Assembly: GCA_019925095.2 (NCBI GenBank)
Contig: CM034411.1
Location: 7,896,001 to 7,960,000 of the forward strand
Direction: 5' to 3'
Length of the DNA: 64,000 nt
DNA from: Dendrolimus kikuchii
Lineage: Eukaryota; Arthropoda; Insecta; Lepidoptera; Lasiocampidae
Part shown: piece by piece, positions 55,380-64,000 of the stretch
Layout of the letters: each line of letters starts with the position of its first letter
Numbering within the stretch: the stretch's first letter is position 1
Made by a program: the position numbers and the translations under genes
Notes under the pieces: generated by a model
The model's input: only the letters and a program-made list of their open reading frames with translations
Databases searched by the model: none
Told to the model about the DNA's origin: nothing

Positions 55380-55765
55380 AAGGTTGAATAATTCATATAA
55401 AACCTACGATAGTAATCCTTTGTCGTATAAACAGTTGACCAGCCCTGACATTGTCGATCCAGGGGTCCGTAACGCCTGGCCGGCTCAGCTCAAGGGCACC
55501 AGTGCGACCGACAGTTTTACAGCCCTGCCTAAAGAATTGCGCATTTATTATTTTTATTTGCCACGCACCATTGTAGGGCAGAATTTTTTTTCTCGCTCCG
55601 TTGATATCTCATATTGGAGCGGTCCTCGAATATACCAGAAATGTAGGCCGGAAAAAATAATGCTCCAACTATGTTTTCGTATTTGTTTACAATCAGAATG
55701 TTTGTATGAACTATTTTCTCTTTAAAAACAAGACTTAGATCTGTTTTAACCATTAATGTAGACTA
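55380..55765. other. Unassigned sequence with a 113-aa frame
   Basis: A plus frame (55384-55725) begins MNNSYKTYDSNPLSYKQL and has no recognised domain. 55,430-55,530 is GC-richer and may be repeat-derived. I do not call it a gene. Confidence 0.25.
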
Positions 55766-55767
55766 AT

Positions 55768-55851
55768 GGGAATCTTATTCATATTAAGTTAGAGTAAGTT
55801 TCTAGGCTTCTTTAAGAACCTTAAAGAAGCCTTTAACTCAATATGAATAAG
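55768..55851. repeat. Imperfect foldback, 80 bp
   Basis: Outer arms 'cttattcatatta' and 'aatatgaataag' and inner arms 'aggcttctttaag' and 'cttaaagaagcct' pair in order. A small foldback element or hairpin. Confidence 0.6.
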
Positions 55852-56066
55852 ACCGTTAGTAAATTGTTTACTAATCTAAATTCTGAAGCCACTTCGTCAA
55901 TAATGGAACTCATACAAAATTATAAGTATATTCCTCTTCACAGTTCAAGTATGTACAAGTTAAACGCGATAAATTGTATATAAATTTGGAAGCCTATCTC
56001 TTCCCACCTAAGGAGTCAAATTTAAAAAAAAAATTAAGGAATATCGTTAGAGTTTTCTAGACATGT

Positions 56067-56144
56067 TCTATATAAATAAAATGTTCTGTGGTGTGTTGTT
56101 ACTCATGAGTAACAACACACCACAGAACATTTTATTTATATAGA
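56067..56144. repeat. Perfect 78-bp palindrome without spacer
   Basis: Every base from 56,067 to 56,105 pairs with its mirror up to 56,144, centred on actca|tgagt. Arms contain 'ataaataaaatgttctgtgg'. Such a sequence can extrude a cruciform or fold as a 39-bp hairpin. Confidence 0.9.
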
Positions 56145-56532
56145 CCAGACTCCCAAAGGGTCGATACAGCCTCCAGTCGCCACTGGAATGTTGGTGAATC
56201 CCGAGGCAAACGGAGAACGTAGGTGTAGTCAAGAGTATCAAATAAATAAATGAATTAAATAATATCACCTTCAATATTTAAAAAAATGTAATAATTATTT
56301 TTTATCTAACATACTTTCAAACATGGTTGAGTTCTTGTAGGGTATCTAACAGGTGACAAGGCGCGGTAAAAAATTATATATAATTAACTATAATAGATTA
56401 AGGGATGGTGGTGTTTTTGTTCTCTTCTATAAGGGGTGATAGTTCAGAAAAGGTTGGCTATTACTCATATATTACAATATATTTTTTTTATGAAATAACT
56501 GAAATACAAAAATAGACGATCACATGGATATA

Positions 56533-56669
56533 AGGCTGCCTGTTCATTGAAGCGGAAGGGAGAAATTGCATAAAAATTGCATCAATGGACAGGCAGCCAA
56601 AGCTATTGGTTAATATTTCTCCGTTGCTCTGCTCTGCAGCCTCGCTCCGCTTTAATGGACAGGCAGTCT
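56533..56669. mobile_element. Nested foldback MITE
   Basis: 'aggctgcctgttcattgaag' (start) pairs with both 'tcaatggacaggcagcc' (ending 56,599) and 'tttaatggacaggcagtct' (ending 56,669), and 'gggagaaat' pairs with 'atttctcc'. Three copies of one terminal motif alternate in orientation, suggesting one element inside another or a terminal duplication. Confidence 0.55.
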
Positions 56670-56694
56670 AAGGATTGAACATTAAGTCCGTAAA

Positions 56695-57080
56695 GTCCAT
56701 TGGAAAGAAATGTACAATAAACTTTTTGGTGCTACCCGTGATTAGAAGGCTGCCTCATAGTTTTCCCAGCGATAAGTATTGCCATACAGCGTTTCAATGC
56801 AGTTAGCCATCGACCACTCTTCACACTGGCAATGATTTGTTAGAAAGTTTTTAGTAAATTATTTATAACTTAGTTTATTTTTAATATTTAGATGATTTTT
56901 AAAAAAATAGTTTGAATATAATATTATTATATGTATTAGTATTTCTGAAGAAATTCCTGTAGCTTAGGTTAAACCTGGAAGAGATCGCTTTAAACGATAA
57001 GGGCGCATATTGCATTGCCTAGAAATATTGTAAATATGTTATTTTTGTCCTTGTTTATTTTGGCGTAAAGTCGCGGAATG
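56695..57080 (+). pseudogene. LINE ORF2 C-terminal fragment and tail
   Basis: 56,695-56,840 is colinear with 43,585-43,790 ('aataaactttttggtgctac', 'gattagaaggctg', 'acagcgtttcaatgcag'). 56,960-57,010 reads 'cctggaagagatcgctttaa' and 'cgataagggcgc', a motif common near LINE 3' ends in Lepidoptera. Decayed. Confidence 0.45.
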
Positions 57081-57717
57081 AAAAGGTTCGTTACTTTAAA
57101 GTCGACTTTTGCTTGCATGAGTACAAGAAATAGTACTGCCAACATTTTAATAAATGTTGTTACGTTTATAAAATATAGAAACGTGAAAAAAGCAAATTGC
57201 AATGTTGTCAATGACAGATACTGAGATTGACAATGAGAAATAAAAAGGATATAGTCACTACGCTTATCATAAATATCTAACCAATAAAAATGTCTTATTT
57301 CTCTAAATAATATTCTTAGACATAATAGAAAGTCAGATAAATTTTATCTAAGTAATTTTAAACTATACTGTCAAACAATTAAACATAATTTCTGTGGAAC
57401 AGTCTGTACTGTGACTTAGTTTGAAAAGGTAACATGTGCTCGCGGAATGTTAAATGAATCCATTGGAAAACTGGCGAACCTTTTCATACCACTACTGTAC
57501 AATAAAGTGTGTTCACGCCACCGCGTAACGAACGATGATTCCCCGAAAAAGTAATTTACCCCGCACTTCCGCGTCTCAACGATCAGTCTGAATCGATCCG
57601 TCGTAAAAACATTCACGCATCGCGCGCGCATTTGAGATATCCACCCAATTGCAATACTAACCGGGTTCCAAGAGCTTGGTGATAAGTGGCAAGTGAATCT
57701 AGTTGTGAAGCGGGAGA

Positions 57718-57724
57718 TATATAA
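57718..57724 (+). promoter_or_regulatory. TATA box of the BEL/Pao LTR
   Basis: 'agatatataacaag' precedes a GC-richer stretch by the spacing expected for Pol II initiation. Inferred from position relative to gag only. Confidence 0.4.
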
Positions 57725-58442
57725 CAAGAGAACACGCACTGCTGCTCCTGTATCGCAGACGCTCCGGTTACTCAGCTCATATTATTACGGGTGAGTCCAT
57801 TTATCTCCATTCCCTCTTACCCTTGCACCCTTGAAATCTGGCAATCGGCCAGATCATATGGTCTTTCGAACCGAATATTCCAACTGGCGACCTATTTATA
57901 CAGTCTGCAACAACCGTATTTTGCCATTTTATGGTTAATTCAAACCAAATTGTAAATTTTCGCATACCTAAAAAGTTAAATAAACAATCATTATCAATCT
58001 GCCCATTTACCCGTTTTCTGCCCTTGTTTTTTCTTTTTTGTTTTCTTATAAACATATTACTTCTGCCCTTATATATTTGAATACCCATTCCACATTCCTC
58101 AGATAATTACGCAAATTGCTACACGATAACTATTTTTTGGTACGTAGGTAGGTTAATATAACCTCGAGTACGTATTCTGTACTTTATTCAGCACACCTAT
58201 TCTCGAATACTTGCACTAAACGTGATATCGGATCGATATAATAATATTGAATATTATATTCGTTTCACTCGGTGTGGTTAGCTTGCCGTGCAACTTTTAT
58301 AGCTTATATATAGCTTCGTGTTTATTAAGACTCAGCGCACACGACAGTTTGATATATATTTTTTTTCCTAATCATTTTTATTTATTTCGTATTTCTTACG
58401 TTTCTCTGGCTGCTTTCTTGCGTGTTCTTTATTAGCATTAGT

Positions 58443-58500
58443 AAAAAAAAAAAAAAAAGAAAAAAAAAAAAAAAAAAAAAAAAAAACAAAAAAAAAAAAA
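58443..58500. repeat. Poly(A) tract
   Basis: About 58 bases of A with single g and c interruptions, then ataataaaaataaataaatg. Frames on the minus strand here are poly-F artefacts. Confidence 0.9.
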
Positions 58501-58577
58501 ATAATAAAAATAAATAAATGTATTTTTTTTTTTTTTTCGTTTGCTTTTCCTTTTCTTATTGTGCACTTCTCATCGTC

Positions 58578-60040
58578 ATGCCTACCAAATCGCAATCTGC
58601 CATCTTTATGCAAACCCATAAGTACATAACTTTCCTATTAGAGATAGCTAACCTTATATTAAAAGGAGACAAAAAGTATAGTGTAAACGATTTCATAGGG
58701 CGCTTTACAAAATTGGACGATATAAAGGGCAAGTTGGATACAGTGTCTTGGACTCTAAAAAAGTGGAAAAATGGTACTTTGACTACTACACCTCGGCTAT
58801 AGAAGCATATGAAAAAATTTTGGTGGCAAACATCACCATCAGCTCAAGCATCAAACCAAGCTCGCCCACATTCTCCACGTCTACTGTTCTGCCCAAAATA
58901 GATCTACCCAAATTTTCTTCCAAGCTTGAGGATTGGCCATCTTTCATAACAATTTTCAAAAGCCTTACGGACACTGCCGGTAATTTGTCAGGTGCAGTTA
59001 AATTACACTATTTATTTTCTTGCCTCTCCGGAGAAGCTCTCAGTATGGTATCACACCTCAAGGTTACCGATGAGAACTACGATGTAGCGATGACAACACT
59101 TGCCAATCGCTACGAAAATCGCCGAGTTCTCATTGATAGGTTTATAGATATGATACTAGAGTTACCCCACATCACCACCCGCTCACAAATCAGACAGTTA
59201 TTTTTAGCCCCTCTTATTTCAACCCAATCGGCGCTTAAAAACCTAAACTTACCACTACATGACTCAGACTACGTCCTAGTGTCAATAGTAGTGCGGAAGT
59301 TAAAGGGCGAGCTTCGCACATTATTTGAACGAACGCATGGGTCTTCAGACACTCTGCCCACCTTAAAGGATGTAATCACATTCTTAGAAGACCATGCACG
59401 TTGCACAGAAACTGAGACATATAACCCACCCCCCCCTCCCCTCAGCCCGACATACAGACAAACTGAACGTGCTTCTCCCTCAGCACGGTACCAACCACGC
59501 GCTTCTGCACCCAGACCAGAAATTCGGCACGTTCGTTTTCAGCCCACTACTTCCGTCCGCCCACCTTTAACGCGCCCTGCATATCCTCTACAAAGTCAAG
59601 CGTACCCTGTACAGTACGCTCAAGGATACCCACAGTCTACACAATATTTCGAGCCCATAGCACAAGATTCCGCCCACCCACCAGCACCGACCAATAATTA
59701 TTACTGCCCTTGGTGTCACGTTAGAGGACACAGGTTGCTGAACTGCGGTGAATACCTAAGACAGCCTACGCAAGGGCGCTGGGATTTTATCCAAGCTCAT
59801 GAACGGTGCCGTAAGTGTCTAGGACCCCATTACTCTGACGAGTGCAGATCCACAGGACGGTGTAGAGAATGTGATAGCGAGAAACACCATACCACCTTAC
59901 ATCGCAGTGGCTTTGAATCACCCACATATGACAATTCTCACCTCTTGCCCCCACAACTAAGAGGACAAGAACACACCCGCCCAACCACGGAATCAAGAAA
60001 CTCTTCTCGTCGTAATTCACCTATTAATTCACAACAATGA
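58578..60040 (+). pseudogene. gag: BEL/Pao Gag, with a -1 frame change
   Basis: Gag forms the particle and binds RNA. The ATG at 58,578 opens a frame carrying MPTKSQSAIFMQTHKYITFL. At 58,757-58,763 (a_aaa_aag) the homologous reading moves to -1 and stays open to 60,037. That frame holds the BEL/Pao gag core (KIDLPKFSSKLEDWPSFITI, 'LSGEALSMVSHLKV'), a proline-rich linker and three zinc knuckles: CPWCHVRGHRLLNC, CRKCLGPHYSDEC and CRECDSEKHHTTLH. The third ends in His. It stops at TGA 60,038-60,040, in the same frame as pol. The shift may be a copying indel in the A run or programmed. Confidence 0.85.
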
Positions 60041-62713
60041 CTACCTGCTACTCACTTACACAATACTACACTACACCCACCCATACCATCGCTACAATAT
60101 ACACCATCCACTACATCACGTAAACAAAATAAATCCCAGTTTCATACTCAGCACTATGATAATAAAGTTTATCATAATAATCACTTGCCCGGCAGCCCTG
60201 TTACTTCCTCTGATAAAGCTAACCAAAATGACAGTCATATTTCAGCACATACTCAGCACATTACAGTACACGATCCACCAGTTTTATTACCCACTGTGTC
60301 CCTAGAACTAGCAGACAACGCTGGAGAATTTCATAAGGCAAGAGCATTATTAGACAGCGGTTCCATGCTAACCTTGTTAACTAAAACTATGACACAAAAA
60401 TTACGTTTGCCTGTCGAGCACACAGAACTAAAAATTACAGGAGTCGGTAATCAGCAGACTCAAAACTCTAGTTCTTCAACTACCATCACATTCCGCCCTA
60501 TTCACACCGAAGTCCCAGTAATTAGCGCAAAGGCATACATTCTACCAGATTTGACAGGTCTTTTACCATTAACAATGTTACCTGACGTTGTTCCACTCCT
60601 CGACTCGACACAGCTTCCCCTAGCAGACTCGTCTTATCGTTTTCCAGCCGCTATTGACTTGATTATGGGTTCTGATGTCTTGGGCCAAATTTTGGATGGT
60701 AACAAAATTTTTTTGGGCCCCGGCAGGCCAATAGCCTTCGGCACGATCTTCAATTTCGCTCTTTTAGGTCCTATCAATCCAAACTACACAAAGCCTGAGC
60801 CTCAAGTTAATTCAGCACTAGTAAATATTGACTGTTTACAACCCCAACACTCAAATAAAGAAATACACTCCGCTCTGGAGAGATTCTGGGAAGTCGAAGA
60901 AGTGCAATCAAAGGACAACTCAACCTCTGACGAGTGTGAGGAGAACTTTCGTTCTACCACCACACGTGATCCCACAGGGCGATACATAGTATCCCTTCCC
61001 TTTCTTACAAAGGCACCTAAGCTCGGTGCAACCCACGCTATTGCACTACGACGATTCCTTAATTTGGAGCGCAAACTCCAAAGAGATCCTACCCTCCGCT
61101 CAAAATATATCGACTTCATGAAGGAATACATTGACATGGGCCACATGGCTCTTTGTCACCCCAGCACATTTAAAGGAAAAGACCATTTTTACGTCCCGCA
61201 TCATGGCATCTTCAAAGCCAACTCTGAAAAACTTCGCACGGTTTTTGATGGCAGCTGTAAGAGCTCTAATGGTGTCAGTCTTAATGACTGTCTGCACACT
61301 GGCCCACCGCTCCAACGTGATATTACTGACATCATTCTAAATTTTCGTACTCACAAAGTGGTCTTTAGTACAGACATCCAGATGATGTTTAGAAATATAC
61401 TAGTTCACCCAGACCACAGACGGTTCCAACTCATTCTATGGCGCTCTTCTCCAGATCAACCTCTGCTCACTTACGCCCTGTCCACTGTCACGTATGGCCT
61501 ACGACCCAGCCCCTTCCTCGCCAATCGATCTATTATACAGCTGGTCACTGATGAAGGTCACCGTTTTCCCCAGGCTGCACAGGTTCTTACGCACTCCATA
61601 TTCGTGGATGACATTCTGACTGGGCATGATTCAGTTGACAAGGCAATAGCTCTGCAGACTGAACTCATTGAGTTACTAGCCCTAGGGGGGTTTCATTTGC
61701 GAAAGTGGACCTCAAACTCTCGTCAGCTTTTAGAACGCTTCCCGGATGATCAATGTGACATACCCAAGGATTTTGATGTTGTACCCGACTCCAATGCAAT
61801 CAAGGTACTTGGTATGCAATGGATACCCCAAACGGACGAATTTACATATCACATTTCGGTACCTACACTGGAAAAATTTACCAAAAGGTCAATACTCAGT
61901 ACCATCGCTCGTTTATACGATCCTAGTGGATGGATCAGCCCAGTTATTTTCCGCGCAAAACTGCTCATTCAGCACCTATGGACTCTAAAGTTAGACTGGG
62001 ATGAATCGGCTCCCAATGATGTCACATTTCAATTTCAGCACATTTTTGAAGACTTACCTCTACTCTCTGCTCTTCGACTCCCCAGAACAATTTGCACCAG
62101 CAAAGATTCCACCTACACCCTACACGGTTTTGCCGATGCATCCGAATCCGGATATGCAGCCGCAGTCTATCTTCATGAAACGAATATCACGGGTCAGGTA
62201 CACGTCAGACTACTTGTTTCTAAATCCAAGGTAGCCCCCATTAAAACCCGACAGACTATACCAAAGCTGGAACTTTCAGCTGCACACCTCACTTCGCTGC
62301 TCATTTCTCGCGTCTCTGTTCAACTTTCTGCCCACATTACCATTCAGCAACACTTTTGTTGGTCAGACAGTACTATCGTACTCGCCTGGCTTAAAACTCC
62401 TTCTCAATCCCTACAGGTCTTTGAGGCCAATCGAGTCTCTGCCATTGCAGCCAATCCATGTAACCCTACTTGGAGACATGTACCCTCAGCTCTTAACCCT
62501 GCCGACTGTGCTAGCAGGGGAATATCAGCACAGGAACTCTTAGCCTATGACCTATGGTGGTCGCCTACTTGGCTCAAGGCCCCACCTGATACCTGGCCCA
62601 CGATGCCCCCTGCTTTGGGTCATCACGTACTGCCTGGTCTAAAACCCAGAAAAATGGTAGCTCACATCGCGGTTCCTGATCTAGACACGGATTTACTCAC
62701 AGATTCAGATTAA
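60041..62713 (+). CDS. pol: BEL/Pao Pol: protease, reverse transcriptase, RNase H
   Basis: This continues gag's frame after the TGA, so Gag-Pol would be made only by stop readthrough or in an unmutated parent. Order: aspartic protease (ALLDSGS near 60,345), a linker, reverse transcriptase (KLRTVFDGS, 'FSTDIQMMF' with the first catalytic Asp, FVDDILTG at 61,601 as the YxDD box), then RNase H (FADASESGYAAAVYL, PKLELSAAHL, 'CWSDSTIVLAWL', NPADCASRG). All expected catalytic acids are visible. The box is FVDD rather than YVDD, which BEL elements tolerate. The frame ends early at TAA 62,711-62,713, where the homology changes frame into the integrase part. Confidence 0.88.
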   Translation, partial: LPATHLHNTTLHPPIPSLQYTPSTTSRKQNKSQFHTQHYDNKVYHNNHLPGSPVTSSDKANQNDSHISAHTQHITVHDPPVLLPTVSLELADNAGEFHKARALLDSGSMLTLLTKTMTQKLRLPVEHTELKITGVGNQQTQNSSSSTTITFRPIHTEVPVISAKAYILPDLTGLLPLTMLPDVVPLLDSTQLPLADSSYRFPAAIDLIMGSDVLGQILDGNKIFLGPGRPIAFGTIFNFALLGPINPNYTKPEPQVNSALVNIDCLQPQHSNKEIHSALERFWEVEEVQSKDNSTSDECEENFRSTTTRDPTGRYIVSLPFLTKAPKLGATHAIALRRFLNLERKLQRDPTLRSKYIDFMKEYIDMGHMALCHPSTFKGKDHFYVPHHGIFKANSEKLRTVFDGSCKSSNGVSLNDCLHTGPPLQRDITDIILNFRTHKVVFSTDIQMMFRNILVHPDHRRFQLILWRSSPDQPLLTYALSTVTYGLRPSPFLANRSIIQLVTDEGHRFPQAAQVLTHSIFVDDILTGHDSVDKAIALQTELIELLALGGFHLRKWTSNSRQLLERFPDDQCDIPKDFDVVPDSNAIKVLGMQWIPQTDEFTYHISVPTLEKFTKRSILSTIARLYDPSGWISPVIFRAKLLIQHLWTLKLDWDESAPNDVTFQFQHIFEDLPLLSALRLPRTICTSKDSTYTLHGFADASESGYAAAVYLHETNITGQVHVRLLVSKSKVAPIKTRQTIPKLELSAAHLTSLLISRVSVQLSAHITIQQHFCWSDSTIVLAWLKTPSQSLQVFEANRVSAIAANPCNPTWRHVPSALNPADCASRGISAQELLAYDLWWSPTWLKAPPDTWPTMPPALGHHVLPGLKPRKMVAHIAVPDLDTDLLTDSD

Positions 62714-64000
62714 ACGTTTTGCACACAATTGCTTGGTATCTTCTCACTCTCGCATCGTTGGTCCCATTACCGTAGACGAACGTAAGAAAGCGCTCTTACA
62801 CTGGGTACGCTCAGTCCAACAAAATATGTTCGCTGAAGACTCCACCGACTGCAAACTAACAAATTATGTACAGTGCCTGGTCGCTTGTCCAACTAAGATA
62901 TGACACACAACATCCCCTCATCTTACCCAGTTCAACCCCCTTGTGGACCTAATTATAGATCATTTCCACACTATACACTGAGACCCGGGCGCAGATACAC
63001 TACACGCACTACTCCGTCAACAATACTGGATTTTATCTGGAAGGCGAGTCATTCGTCACCGTGTCTTTAAATGTGTACGCTGTTTTAGGCATCGAGCTCA
63101 GCCGAATCCCCCTTTTATGGCCGACCTACCGGCTGATCGAGTCAGCCCACAACCGGTGTTTAGTCAAGTGTCCACGGATTTTGCCGGACCATTCCTAATT
63201 AAATCAAGTACTCTACGCAATGCCAAACTTCTCAAAGGCTACTTTTGTGTTTTCGTTTGTCTCGCCACCAAGGCAGTGCACTTAGAGGCTGTCTCGGAAC
63301 TTTCTACGGACGCCTTTTTTGCGGCATTGCAAAGGTTCGTTAGTCGGCGCGGAATCCCTACCCTAATTCGCTCTGATTGCGGTACAAACTATGTCGGCGC
63401 AAGAAATCAGCTCATAGAAGTACAAAACTTCTTAAAGGCCAATGATGATAGAATTACGCACAAGCTAGCCACACAGCAGATCACATGGTTGCTCAATCCG
63501 CCCTCAGCTCCTTCTTTTGGCGGTCTGCACGAGGCAGCCGTGAAATCTACTAAGCAATTACTCTATCGCGTATTAGGTGAGCAGCATCTGACCTTTGAAG
63601 AATTTTCTACACTCTTAGCCCGTATTGAGGCCGTTCTCAACTCTCGACCACTCTGCCCTCTGTCTTCAGACCCTACAGACTTCGAAGTCCTAACCGCTGG
63701 TCATTTCCTTATAGGTCGCCCACTTACCGCATTACCCGAACATTCCCATGAATCCTCTCCTCCATCAACCCTACGACGTTTTCGCTTAGTGCAAGCGTTG
63801 GCTCAGCGATTTTGGACCTTGTGGTCGAAATCCTACCTGCACACTCTCCAATCCCGATCTAAATGGACTACGGAAACCAGTCGACCCAAGATTGGTGAGC
63901 TGGTACTCATAAAGGAGGATAATCTTCCCAGACTCCAGTGGAAGATGGGAAGAATAAAGAAGATTCTGCCCGGAAAGGATGACTTCCCCTCGACGACAAC
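62712..64000 (+). pseudogene. pol: BEL/Pao integrase, interrupted, runs off the window
   Basis: Homology resumes in the +1 frame at about 62,712 with a poorly conserved linker. TGA stops fall at about 62,901 and at 62,979-62,981, and a stretch between them matches the family only in another frame, so this part carries indels. From 62,982 the frame is open to the window end (340 codons): zinc-binding CVRC, catalytic core with STDFAGP (D), RSDCGTNY (D) and GGLHEAAVK (E), the 'NSRPLCPLS' and 'FLIGRPLTALPE' blocks, then the C-terminal tail. Its end and the 3' LTR lie beyond 64,000. The catalytic triad is intact but cannot be translated in frame with RT. Confidence 0.85.

Larger units (their letters stand above)
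57160..58577 (+). mobile_element. BEL/Pao element: 5' LTR region and leader
   Basis: The sequence upstream of gag has a TATA box (tatataa, 57,718-57,724) about 28 bp before a candidate start in 'gcactgctgctcctg'. A possible primer-binding start 'tggcgacc' lies at 57,885, so the LTR may end near 57,880. The 5' boundary is uncertain because the 3' LTR is outside the window. 58,443-58,500 is an almost pure A tract in the leader. Confidence 0.45.

Noticed and set aside
57416..57739. 107-aa minus-strand frame
   Set aside because: Antisense to the BEL/Pao 5' LTR region, with no domain.
58368..58619. Minus-strand frame with a poly-phenylalanine stretch
   Set aside because: Produced by the poly(A) tract in the BEL/Pao leader.
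60802..62234. Several 69-114-aa frames on both strands over pol
   Set aside because: Shadows of the long pol frame, which has clear RT and RNase H motifs.
1..64000. CRISPR arrays, rRNA, operons, bacterial promoters
   Set aside because: No direct repeats with regular spacers and no rRNA-like conserved stretches. The repeat content is eukaryotic throughout.

Overview
The window looks like lepidopteran (moth or butterfly) nuclear DNA. It is AT-rich, has no bacterial-style gene packing, and is filled with the repeat types common in Lepidoptera: RTE-, Jockey- and R1-type LINE tails, tRNA-headed SINEs, Helitron-like elements with A|TC...CTAG|T ends, TGTTACG...CGTAACA LTRs, TIR/MITE elements, and a BEL/Pao retrotransposon. 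This is inferred from repeat style alone; no host gene confirms the species.

Layout. 0-8 kb: fragments of interspersed repeats, a 10-bp-period minisatellite (about 1.40-1.92 kb), a 120-bp tandem family, and a Ty3/Gypsy remnant (integrase tail plus 3' LTR, minus strand, 7.06-8.09 kb). 9-20 kb: Jockey-like and RTE-like LINE tails, two tRNA-derived SINEs, a large MITE (11.6-12.05 kb), Helitron-like copies and a hAT-like TIR element (18.57-19.07 kb). 20-33 kb: copies of an abundant 300-bp SINE-like repeat (called family B here), more Helitron-like copies, degenerate LTR sequence (26.7-27.8 kb), an (AT)n tract and a 9-bp-period array (31.1-31.7 kb). 33-42 kb: two weak candidate host exons on the minus strand, several LINE tails including an R1-clade reverse-transcriptase end, and a perfect 346-bp inverted repeat (40,240-41,010). 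42-57 kb: two solo LTRs in opposite orientation, an element with long TIRs, SINEs, a complete Helitron-like element and a 78-bp perfect palindrome. 57.2-64 kb: one large BEL/Pao element on the plus strand (5' LTR region, gag, protease-RT-RNase H, integrase) that runs off the end of the window.

Function. The only substantial protein-coding sequence belongs to transposable elements. The BEL/Pao copy keeps recognisable catalytic motifs in protease, reverse transcriptase, RNase H and integrase. It is broken by a -1 shift in gag, an in-frame TGA between gag and pol, a frame change after RNase H, and TGA stops before the integrase core. The other LINE and LTR pieces are truncated relics. Family B occurs about 15 times and often sits inside other repeats, so it is among the later arrivals. 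The window reads as a nested transposon accumulation, either intergenic, intronic or on a repeat-rich (for example sex-linked) chromosome. No CRISPR array, rRNA gene, convincing functional tRNA gene or complete host gene was found. Repeat boundaries are by-eye estimates unless exact terminal motifs are stated.
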